A stretch of DNA of 64,000 nucleotides from Spirometra erinaceieuropaei. Its lineage: Eukaryota > Platyhelminthes > Cestoda > Diphyllobothriidea > Diphyllobothriidae. The notes under the pieces were generated by a model that saw nothing but the letters and a program-made list of their open reading frames with translations, made no database searches and was not told the origin of the DNA. The stretch is taken from the NCBI GenBank assembly GCA_902702965.1, contig CACRXP010000021.1, forward strand, positions 971,188 to 1,035,187. The letters run 5' to 3'. Made by a program: the position numbers and the translations under genes. Positions 55,830-64,000 of this stretch are shown in pieces (position 1 is the first letter of the stretch; every line of letters begins with the position of its first letter).

Positions 55830-56955
55830 CGTGGCCAGATGGAGTGGGTAAGCACCACAAGGGGAGTATGAAGCGCAAAGCGATTCCGATGGAGATCGGC
55901 AGTCGACCGGACCTTGTCCTCATGGGGGCTTTAATGCGCCTTGCATTCAATGGAGCGATATGCATGCGAGGTGCTCTGAATATACCCTCGAGCACCGTCT
56001 CCTAAATGCAACGTTAGAAGCTCTTCTTGGCATGTTCTATTTCCAACTAGAGCGCGTGGAGGGTAACAGACTGGTTGTTAGGATATCGTCTTCACCAAAG
56101 ATTCAGACAGTATAGACGAGTTATACTGCCTACGTCCCCTAGGTTGAAGTGATCAAGCAGTACTTTTATGGAAGTACGAACTATATTATGCACCGTCTGT
56201 AATAACTGAGACTAGGCCAAATATATGACAAGTGGACTTTGGACAATTGAGAGCCGAGGCATCACGAATAGACGGGGATGTTCTCTTCTTCGGGAACGGT
56301 AACGAGGATTGGAATTTTTTTAGGGTCGGCTATTGTGTCTGATAAAGAGACACTATCCCTTATCAAAGGCTAGGGCATTTAACCGACTCCAGTAGCTAAC
56401 AAGAGATCTCAAAAAGGAGGTCAACAACTAAGGAAGACTGCGGGAGAAGTTCTGCGGAAACAACGACAATGCAGCCTTTGTAGAATATTAAATTCAAAGG
56501 AAAATATTGAAATTCTTGATTTCGAAGAGACGAGGGGATTTCGAAAGCAATTTGCTCTAGCAAGCCGTTAAACATCTAAAGTTGCCCTACAGCTACTTGC
56601 GAAAGATTACCCGTGAGAGGAATCCCATTCCTGTCATGAGGAATGGTGGCGGTTGGCGATATCGGACAGCACAAACAAATCTAGGCCTTTTTCTCTATTC
56701 TTCCAGTCTGGGTTCACAAGAGAAGCAGCTAGTTGAGACGGGTACGAGAGAGTGAATTATTGAAAATATCGTATTTCGAGAAGAAGCGATTTTCGAAGAA
56801 CTAAAGGATTTGAGGAATGTAAATCTCCCGTTCCGTACTATATCTCCGAAAATCTACTCTCTGATCCGGCCCAAGGGTTTGTATTTGCGTTTGAAGTGTT
56901 ACAAGCAGAGCCCTGTGTGGCCCTATTTATGTAAAATCATTTCGCTTATTCGCAC
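55830..56955 (+). pseudogene. CR1-like LINE copy F: endonuclease end, linker and RT start
   Basis: DRPCPHGGFNAPCIQW (form LIMGDFNxPxIxW, with the Asp lost), a SEYTLEHRLLNATLEALL block, then a degraded VEVIKQYF step in place of the SDH motif near 56150. The linker has LREKFCGNNDNAAFVEY. EEAIFEELKDLRNVN near 56780-56815 is the start of RT (form LxxLxxNKSPGPDxIxPxIL, here ISPKIYSLI). Many stops. The copy ends where the minus-strand LINE copy G begins, so the two abut tail to tail. Confidence 0.68.
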
Positions 56956-58300
56956 TCAAAGTTGTGAACATTTAGAATGCGTTCGTATCACAATAGAACG
57001 GTAATAATAAGGAAGCGTTTTAGACCATAAACCATCTTCGTTGCTCCTCGTTACACCTGTTTGAGTTGGTCAGTATCCTCTTTCATCCATGGCGAAACTG
57101 CTGGCATTCCATATTCCAGGTTGGGTCTTATAAGGACGCCAAAAGTATTTTGAGGAGGTCGGAGGGAATATTTTAAGTGCACTTCTGAGCCGGTGTAAAG
57201 TACTAGTTGCTTTTTGGACCATCTGCCTACAGTATTCTGATGGCGTTAGATATGTGGTCGTCCATACACCCAGATCTGTGTTTCTTTCTACGGTTTATAA
57301 TGCCGTCCAGTCAATATAGTAATGATGTTAAGGAGGAGCTTTTCGGTCGGTGTTTATGTGTTGGACCACGAATTTGGACCCACTAACCTTTAGAAATCGT
57401 CGGTTTAACCAAATACTCAGTTTGCCAATGTTCGGTTGCAACTTATTTGCGTCATCAACGCGCTTGATTTCACCTCATATTTTTATGTCCTCCACAAACA
57501 TAAGGGCTTCGGAGTCTAGTTCGCTGGTGCAATCATTTACGCAAATCAGAAAGAGCAGTGGGCCAAAAATAGAACTCTGCGGGACACCAATCTCATTTTT
57601 TGCCCATTTTGAGGTATAATTATCAGTAACGACTATCTGTCCTCTGAAGAACGGAACTCTCCTGATCCGTTTAAGCATTCTTCCTTGAATTCCTACATCC
57701 CAGATCTTTTACACACGAAGCCAGCGTACAACACTATCAAAGTCTTCCTTGAAGTCAAAAAATATGACATCTACTGGGTTAACCGCTATGTGTGGTTCTT
57801 GTTCATTTTTCGTGCGAGGAAAGAACACTCGTTGGGCAAGAACGTCCTAGTCAAATGCTGTGTTGGATATCACAGAATATTTTGTATTTCTCCAGGTATT
57901 CCATCATATGTCTTTCGGTGATGCGCTCCATCATTTTACACGCGATGCAAGTAAGACTGACAGGACCATAATTTTCGCAGTCAAAGCGTGCACCCCTTTA
58001 TGGATCGGGTGATGAATGCGCACCCCCATTTTTGCGGGAGCTAATATTCTTCAAATGACTTTTAAAATACTAAAGACATTGCCTCGCACGGTTCATTTGC
58101 AAGTTTTCGAAGTGCTAGTGCAGGAATTCGATCCGGAGCAGGCAATTTGGTAGGCTTCAGTCGGAGTAGTTCGGCCATAGCTATAGCCGTTAAAAAGTGT
58201 GATTCCGCTATTGGGAAGGGTAGGTAGGGGATAAGAGGGGAAGGGAAGTAGGAGGAGACGTTGGTTGTCAAACGGATGGAGGGGCAAATATAGAATTAGG
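56956..58300 (-). pseudogene. CR1-like LINE copy G: reverse transcriptase
   Basis: Minus sense from about 58180: LRLKPTKLPAPDRIPALALRKL (split: LRLKPTKLPAPD, RIPALALRKL), a CENYGPVSLTCIACKMME block at 57980-57920 (form ENYRPVSLTxIxCKxxE), motif A VDVIFFDFKEDFDSVV near 57780, FFRGQIVVTDNYTSKW, motif B EIGVPQSSIFGPLLF (GVPQGS with G to S), motif C ALMFVEDIKI (FADD to FVED). Then LSIWLNRRFLKVSGSKFVV and a DLGVWTTTYLTPSEYC block, and TSTLHRLRSALKIF near 57210. Motif A is good; B and C are broken. Confidence 0.8.
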
Positions 58301-59055
58301 TTCTCGGGTGAAGGCGAACCGAAAGAAATTAGAAAAGAGGGACGCTTTGACATGGTACTCATTCTTCAGTTTTCTATCTGCAGACCTAAGGTTAGAGATT
58401 AATGTCTGAGCCCTTTTTTATTTCGTATAAAGCCATACAGAATCTTCTGGTTCTCCAGAAAATTTTGATAGTATTTTCAGTTCGAATTCCATTCGTATCA
58501 CCGAAGACTCACTTCTACAAACATTACGTTGTTACTTATATTCCCGTAGGTGCTCTTTGGAGCCGGTCAGTCTGCAACGCCGCCAAAGCCGATTTCTTTT
58601 TTCGAAAAAAGGCCTGTAAATTCGAGTTTATCCACTTTGGGCGGTTCATAAATGCCTTTCATCTATGAGGACAGTTGAAATAAAAAATTGCCTTCAGTTA
58701 GGAATTAGACGTCTTCCAGACGTCGTTTAATACCATGATGCTGCTGACATTTCTCTCCTCATGAGTGAATAGTCCCACTCCCCAGCTTTTCTTTCCTACC
58801 TATCAGGCAGAATCGGTCTGGAAAACAGTGAGTACTCAAAATACGGCGTAATCCGGTCTCTTGACCCTAATGGCAGTCGGTCCTGCAGGTCTATCACATT
58901 TCCTCCTCTCAGGTAAAAATAAAATCATAGCATTTCGATTGCTGTCCTTCCCTGGCCCGCATTCTAAAGGTAACGTACTGGCAGAGGAGTTTGTCCGTTA
59001 CCCATTGTAGCAGTTTGTGATTCAAGCGTTGGACGAACCGCTATCCTTCCTGCGC
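58301..59055. other. Possible LINE G linker up to about 58600, then nothing recognised
   Basis: Minus frames near 58360-58290 (SVPLFSNFFRFAF-type) may be the LINE linker. No motif is firm. The rest is unassigned. Confidence 0.3.
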
Positions 59056-60800
59056 CAGGAATCGTTTGATTCTGAAACCTTTCCACAGACTGGAAGAAGG
59101 ACCGCATTACATCGCTCTACAAAGGCGACATTCGTGCTCTTGCGACGGACTGCGGACCCGTCAATCTGACATCAATCCGTTGCAAAGTCATGGATGTCAC
59201 CATCAAAATGGAGTCGATGGTTTATTTGGAAACCCACAACCTCTTGTTCAGTGCGCATTGGGATTTTCTTAAGGGAAGATCGTGTGACGAACTTGCTGTA
59301 CACAGTGCAAGGCTGGACAAGAGCACTTAATGGAAAACGCACTGCGCATGTAGCCTACATCGATTTCTGGATGGCATTCTACAGTGTTTCGCACCAGCGT
59401 CATCTGCACGAGTTGAGCGTCATGGGCTTCGGAGACAAACTTCTTAAAGCGATCGAGAATTTCCCCATCGGCTGTTCCCAAGTTCTCTGTGTGGGGCTGT
59501 AATACTCGAGCCACCCAAGGGTATGGTCTTGTCTTCTTCTCCTTCTAGGCGACAGTCCGTACAGGCTCCCTTGGTGATCTTATCCGAACGAGTGCCTCCT
59601 CGGCGGGAACCCTGGGAATTAGTGTGAATTGAGTCCATCGTCTGCAAGGGCAAGCGTGCACGGATAGAATAGGTCGTCGGTGGAAAAAGTTTATTGAAAG
59701 AGATATATCAGAAGAGGAAAATTAATCCCGTTCCGTCTTCTCGTCGTCCTCCTCTTTACGGGCAGTCTCTCGACGGGTCCCCTCGCGCTCTTCGACGGCG
59801 GTCACTAAAACAAAGTACTTGTGACTTCAATCAGTCAAAATGTACAGGAAGATCATAGCAAGGACACATTAAAACAACAGGGTCAGTACGTCCTCTGCAC
59901 GGCAATAGTAATCAAGGCGCAGATTCATAGAGAATGGAGTCTCACGAGGATCAGTGCCCAATCCGACTCTCTTTCGCGTGTTGATTAGTGATTGCGTAGA
60001 GGAATTAAACTGTGGTTGCGCCATGTTTGCAGATTACACTAAAATCTGGAAAGTCATCCACAATACAGCCGACGAGACATTTTTCCAAGAAGACTGTCGC
60101 CGATTGAACGAGTGGTCCAGCAGATGACTCCTGTCCTTCAATTTGGAAAAATGCTCTAAACTGCGTCTCGCAGATCGAAATCGGGCCCCCAATACGCGGT
60201 AATATTACCTGAACGGAACCCTACTTCGAGAATCAGGAACACAGAAAGATCTCGGAGTTTAGATTAGAGGCACATTAATGCCTTCTAGATAGTGGTATAA
60301 GGTGGCTAAGGCCACAAATTCAGTACTGTATGCCATCAAGCGAGCATTTACAATTCTCGGGAAAACTGCTTCTCAGGCGCCTTCGACACGTTTTTAGAGC
60401 TAAATCGTGAATATGCGATTCAGGTCTGGCGACGCTGGACTCAGTAGGACCTCAATCTGCTCAAAAGGGTGTAGAGGCGAGCCATAAAATTAGTAGGAAG
60501 TCAAGGTGCACTTTCATACCAGATACGACTAAACAACTTTGACCTCTACCCTTTGAGGTATAGACAGTTACGCGGATATTTGCCGCAAGATGTTCGCACC
60601 GTACGTGGCTTAAAATATACGCCCAGTTGTGACAACTTTTTCCAACACTCCACTGCAAATAACCTCCGGGGCATCCCCTCAAACAACGTGTGCCCCAAGG
60701 AAAACTGTATGTAAGAAATTATTTGTTCTCCTGTGGGATTATTTGCTCTTATCTCAGCGCCAGAAATGAACAGAAAGGCCAACCTTATCAATGAAAAACA
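59056..60800 (+). pseudogene. CR1-like LINE copy H: reverse transcriptase, split by an insertion
   Basis: Plus-strand order: DWKKD-like and SLYKGD region near 59095, VNLTSIRCKVMDVTIKME in shifting frames at 59160-59220, LREDRVTNLLYTVQGWTRALN, motif A HVAYIDFWMAFYSVS (form AYIDFSKAFDSVS, second Asp to Tyr). Then a foreign stretch at about 59500-59915, then GVSRGSVPNPTLFRVLI (motif B), CGCAMFADYTKIW (FADD with the second Asp to Tyr), LLSFNLEKCSKLR, DLGV, ATNSVLYAIKRAFTILG. After stops come SYQIRLNNFDLYPLRYRQLRG and CDNFFQHSTANNLRG. Both active-site losses make it inactive. Confidence 0.8.
59500..59915 (-). other. Insertion in LINE H resembling a gene's last exon
   Basis: On the minus strand a pyrimidine run ending TTTGTTTTAG precedes an 84-nt frame, which reads VTAVEEREGTRRETARKEED and then DEKTERD before TAA (59810-59722). 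AATAAA lies about 25 nt further (59692-59687 region, TTCAATAAACTTTTT). This is the layout of a terminal exon with a poly(A) signal. It interrupts the RT reading of LINE H. The protein is not recognised. Highly charged low-complexity sequence can arise by chance. Confidence 0.35.
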
Positions 60801-61175
60801 GATTTTAACATAATGAAGAACAAATTTATATCGAGAATTGAGGCTGTTGGTTCAAGTGAGAGCCCGGAGGACGAGTAGAGATCGTATAGTACGATTTAGC
60901 CCGATTTGATACGGCGCTTTTGTCTAGTGAAGATAGAAAAAACGACTAGTCTACTTTTCAGGCTAACCAGGGATCTGAGTAGATAGTTACGGAAGAAAAG
61001 TAAAAGGTAGAGGATATTTTGGGGAAAGTGGATCGCCAGTGCAACCCGAGCAGTTTCGTCGTCGACGAAATGCAGTCAGAAAATGCCCCCGTTAGGCACG
61101 GAAGGAGTATGAATCAAGAAATTTCCGACAGGCTGGCCAATAACCTAAGATCTTAATCCACTGTATTAATAGTAG
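60801..61175. other. No gene recognised
   Basis: Short frames only; could hold the endonuclease-to-RT linker of LINE copy I. Confidence 0.35.
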
Positions 61176-61390
61176 GCTGAAAACAAGTCGCGGTACTGGA
61201 GGATGGTAATGGTGTAGAAATCGTTAAAAACGACGCTAAAGCCGAACAATTGGAACAGTACTGTGCCTCAATATTCACCAGGGAAACGAAGTTTCAGAAT
61301 CCCATTGTCAGCGATGGTATTGTAACCAATGGCCCCGTTCTTGAATCTACACCCTTCCTGGAATCTGTCGCAGAAGGAGAGCTGCATACT
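61176..61390 (+). pseudogene. CR1-like LINE copy I: pre-RT linker
   Basis: The frame gives LEDGNGVEIVKNDAKAEQLE-like sequence in parts: NGVEIVKNDAKAEQLEQY and ASIFTRETKFQNPIVSDG, with NGPVLESTPFLES. The family linker form is LxDxxGxxVxxDxxKAExLAxYFxSVFT. The frame runs into AATAATAATTT at 61390, where a minus-strand LINE 3' end begins. Confidence 0.6.
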
Positions 61391-61920
61391 AATAATAATT
61401 TCTTATAAAAGACCCGTCGGGGTCCCCCCAAAGCAAAAATTAAATTAAATTTACATGCGAATTTTAGACCGGGAAGGCAGAATCTGTACAAAATGCAATC
61501 CATAGTTTCTGAAGTTGTAGTCAGTTAAGAAAAATGATTAGCGAGCGGTGAAAAAAACTCCAGCTAAAAATTTAAAAATGATTATATTTATTTTAAAGGA
61601 GAAAACCCCTCGTTAATAATAACAGAAAAATGCGGACAGGACTCGCCTGCATGTGGCGGTATATAACAGATTACAATCGGACATCGTCGGCGCAGAAATA
61701 AATGTCAGCCTTGAGGGGTACGTTTGCGGGTCGGACAGGAACGACATGCATGTGGTATTGTATACGGGATTCAGAACTGACATCGCCAGGGCAGGTTTGA
61801 TACGCCAGATGAGACTATTCGCGTCAAAGAGGCCAGATGAGAGGAACCCAGATGCGATCGGCCACAGTACGCTTCAAACCCAGCCGAGGAGTAGGGAAGG
61901 AATGTATGACTAAACTACCA
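61391..61920 (-). repeat. 3' UTR of a CR1-like LINE (copy K), nested in copy I
   Basis: The minus strand from 61915 reads TCCCTACTCCTCGGCTGGG, GATCGCATCTGGGTTCCTCTC, CACATGCAGGCGAGTCCTG and ends GGGACCCCGACGGGTC and an AATTATTATTAG tail. This follows the order of the 3' UTR at 19340-19858 of copy C. The tail end coincides with the break in copy I. Confidence 0.6.
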
Positions 61921-62184
61921 GTATACGGCGAAAACTGACGGTTCCGCATTGAACGTCGACAGACCGCCTGAGGTCGAAATGCGGGAGATGACATCAATAA
62001 CCGCGAAAATCTTCGCTATGGGGAGGAGTGATAGCAGAAGATTTAAAGACAAATTAATACAGCGTTTCTACTGATATAATTGAGGGTTTCCACTTGATCT
62101 ACAACTAAATCCCAGGAGGAGCCTTCTTGAAGACAAGAAGCTGTGTGTTAGGAAATGAGACCGTTAAAAGTGACCATTCTTTGG
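61921..62184. other. No gene recognised
   Basis: Unassigned sequence before LINE copy J. Confidence 0.3.
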
Positions 62185-62548
62185 TTTGATGAAGCGCATT
62201 CTTTGGTTTGCTAGATGAGGCTAGTCGTTTAAAAATTGAAAATGTCCAAAGACGTTTTTCTAAAAAACATTTAGATAGGGAACATCCAAATATCTCCTAC
62301 TCAGATGGATGCCAGCTAATTAACCTAAACTTTTTATGGGTTCGAAGACTAGAAGCAGGCTTCTGTCTCCTCTTTCGCATTAATAATAGTTCAAACCTTC
62401 CTCGGATTTGAGCACTTACCTCTAGTAGTCGCCCATACAATCTTCGCAACTCTTCCTTAATTATACCTCCTCCCGCTTCCTCCACCTCTAAACACTCTTT
62501 TTTTCGCTTCCAGGTATTCTTTCCTCTGGAATAACCTTCCAATAAATA
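62185..62548 (+). pseudogene. CR1-like LINE copy J: C-terminal end, cut by an LTR
   Basis: Same family and block as copy C (18670-18995): DEASRLKIENVQRRFSKKHL (split: DEASRLKI, ENVQRRFSKKHL), RRLEAGFCLLFRINNSS, SSRPYNLRNSSLII and SSTSKHSFF. It stops at FPLE (form FLWN), exactly where the LTR starts at 62549, whereas copy C continues another 150 bases of coding sequence. Confidence 0.75.
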
Positions 62549-62896
62549 TGTAACAGTTCGCGTCTCCTCGCTCTCCGCCTTTGTCACGCTGCCCTCCTGT
62601 CCGCCTCACACTCCTTGTCGATGCGCTGAAGGGATGCGCGAGTGCTCGAAGCCAATCAACGCTGCCCCCACTCTGATTGGCTGGCGAGATTGAGACAACG
62701 AAGGGCGCACACACGCGCTGACACAACACCTCGAAGGCGGACACAGACAACAGCTTGCTTGGCGCGCGCTCGCGGCAACTGCCTACAGAGCCCTTGTGTA
62801 CGCACTTTCTCAGGCAGTAAAGGTTGTCCAACTCAAACCGTCTTCCCTGACTTTTGATTGGGAATCTCTATCTTGTCGACCACACAACCTTCGACA
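62549..62896 (+). mobile_element. 5' LTR of a CsRn1-like Ty3/gypsy element
   Basis: About 348 bp beginning TGTAACAG and ending CGACA, next to the primer-binding-like TGGTGAC. No coding content; GCGCACACACGCGCTGACAC and GCAGTAAAGGTTGT lie inside. The start is well fixed because it interrupts LINE copy J. The 3' LTR is outside the window, so the ends rest on the TG...CA rule and context. A weak relative of its last part is at 26215-26300. Confidence 0.7.
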
Positions 62897-62898
62897 AT

Positions 62899-62914
62899 TG
62901 GTGACTCCCTTGCG
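62899..62914 (+). promoter_or_regulatory. Primer binding site candidate
   Basis: TGGTGACTCCC directly after the LTR. CsRn1-clade elements use a tRNA-Trp-complementary site beginning TGGTGACCCCG. The match is full over the first seven bases, with changes after that. Confidence 0.6.
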
Positions 62915-62963
62915 AACAGCAATCTTCCTTCTTCCTAATCTTCGACAAAGTCAGGTGTTGATC

Positions 62964-64000
62964 ATGGACAATTTTCCACCAGAAGTGCAGCATATTTTGG
63001 CACCCGCCTTCGGCATTCTTTCGGCCACGCAACTTACTCAAATGGCTGATCGGCTTATGGAGATGCACGGTTTTTCCAAGCCGTCTATTTCAGCACTCTC
63101 AACTCCCTCAACTCCTCCTGCGTCTCCCGTTTCGCAGTTAGAGATCGAGCTCAACAAGCTGGCCGATGATATAGCCGCTCTCCAGAAGCCCACAGTTTGT
63201 ACCTCATCTCGGAGCCAACCGCAGCCGTCCACCCCGCATGTCCAGTCTTCTCATTCAGCCAGTCCAAACGCAGCTGCCACCTGCTGGTACCACACTACTT
63301 TCGGTGCTAAAGCCCGTCGCTGCGTCTCTCCTTGCTCCTTCACTTTCAAGCAGAACAAACGGGTAAAACCGGTCAGCCGGAAGGTCAGTGCAAGCAATCT
63401 TTCCGACAGCTCTAACCCTGGTCGCACATTTTACGTCCGCGACACCAGGAGTGGCAGACGTTTCTTGGTTGACACTGATGTCCAGCTAAGTGTCATTCCA
63501 CCCACACCAGCTGATCGTCGGTGCCCCAATCCCGGTCTTTTCCTACAGGCCGTCAACACATCGCCGATTACCACATTTGGCACCTGCTCCCTCTCTCTGG
63601 ACATCGGTCTCCAGCGTCTCTTCCCTTGGGTCTTCGTCGTTGCTGACATCCCCTGTGCAATTCTCGGTGCAGATTTCCTCGCCGCTTTCGATCTTCTGGT
63701 CGACTGCCGTCTGTCACGTCTACACGACAAGACCACCAACCTCACTGTCCGGGGTATCTCTTCCTCCGACGCCTCCCGTCATCTTGCCGTCTTGGACCCT
63801 GAACCCGAGAATCCATTTCGGCAACTCCTCGCCAAATACCCCGGCCTCACTCGCCCCAACTTCAACAATTCTATTCCACCACATGACGTTGTTCACCACA
63901 TACGGACCACCGGCCCTCCCATGTTTTCTCGCCCCCGCCGTCTCGCGCCTACACGTCTTGCTGCCGCCAAGGCCGAATTCGAGCACATGCTTCAAATGGG
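62964..64000 (+). CDS. Gag-Pol polyprotein of a CsRn1-like Ty3/gypsy element (partial, runs off the window)
   Basis: One open frame of 345 codons to the window end. Residues 5-35 resemble the last helices of Gag (LPxxVxxxL...LAxxADRxxE). C107-x2-H110-x9-C120-x3-C124 (CWYH...CVSPC) is the CHCC zinc motif of CsRn1-clade Gag. The protease follows: SGRRFLVDTDVQLSVIPP with D170-T171-D172 in place of the catalytic DTG, and a normal ILGADFL flap-end block. The last residues (PPMFSRPRRLAPTRLAAAKA) lead into RT. I chose the ATG at 62964 as the first in frame, but the frame is open from the PBS onward. Compared with the family, most of the capsid part of Gag before this point is missing. With DTD the protease is probably inactive. 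Confidence 0.85.
   Translation, partial: MDNFPPEVQHILAPAFGILSATQLTQMADRLMEMHGFSKPSISALSTPSTPPASPVSQLEIELNKLADDIAALQKPTVCTSSRSQPQPSTPHVQSSHSASPNAAATCWYHTTFGAKARRCVSPCSFTFKQNKRVKPVSRKVSASNLSDSSNPGRTFYVRDTRSGRRFLVDTDVQLSVIPPTPADRRCPNPGLFLQAVNTSPITTFGTCSLSLDIGLQRLFPWVFVVADIPCAILGADFLAAFDLLVDCRLSRLHDKTTNLTVRGISSSDASRHLAVLDPEPENPFRQLLAKYPGLTRPNFNNSIPPHDVVHHIRTTGPPMFSRPRRLAPTRLAAAKAEFEHMLQM

Noticed and set aside
1..64000. CRISPR arrays, operons or prokaryotic elements
   Set aside because: No spaced short direct repeats, no ribosome binding sites with tandem genes; introns and retroelements show a eukaryote.

Overview
The window looks like gene-poor, repeat-dense DNA of a tapeworm, most likely from the diphyllobothriid group (Spirometra, Schistocephalus, Dibothriocephalus relatives). 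This is an inference from the repeats: an APE-type LINE with C2H2 zinc fingers at its C-terminus, Penelope-like elements (PLEs) with GIY-YIG endonucleases and hammerhead motifs, a CsRn1-like Ty3/gypsy element, tRNA-derived SINEs and Merlin transposons. No prokaryotic feature is present. One run of N (47556-47869) is an assembly gap.

The only host gene recognised is at the left end: two exons (1306-1708 and 3268-3836, plus strand) joined by a phase-1 GT-AG intron. They encode the C-terminal part of an SLC5-family sodium/solute cotransporter; the other exons must lie left of the window.

The rest is layered mobile DNA. 5.4-17.5 kb: a PLE remnant, an RTE-like zinc-finger LINE (minus), a Merlin fragment, a second zinc-finger LINE tail, a PLE 3' end with endonuclease and hammerhead, and a long-TIR element. 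18.2-19.9 kb: the 3' half of a CR1-like LINE. 21-31 kb: PLE repeats, microsatellites, a PLE reverse transcriptase and a long zinc-finger LINE copy (minus). 32.3-33.0 kb: a 755-bp palindrome. 33-46 kb: mostly unassigned DNA with long-TIR, SINE and foldback repeats. 46.8-50.4 kb: a decayed gypsy integrase split by a Merlin transposase and a 268-bp tandem array around the gap. 51.5-52.3 kb: a second PLE endonuclease type and SINE copies, one holding a complete-looking hammerhead core. 53-62.5 kb: at least six CR1-like LINE copies in both orientations, nested into each other and hit by a small mariner-type MITE. 62.5 kb to the end: an LTR, a primer-binding-site-like sequence and an open gag-protease-pol frame that runs off the window.

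Almost every coding stretch carries stops, frameshifts, deletions or lost catalytic residues, so these are fossils. The clearest exceptions are the cotransporter exons and the terminal gypsy frame, whose protease nevertheless has DTD in place of DTG. The most interesting signals are structural RNA motifs: hammerhead cores in two unrelated retroelement classes (SINE and PLE), one of them set inside a 41-nt inverted repeat, and several very long inverted repeats without coding capacity.
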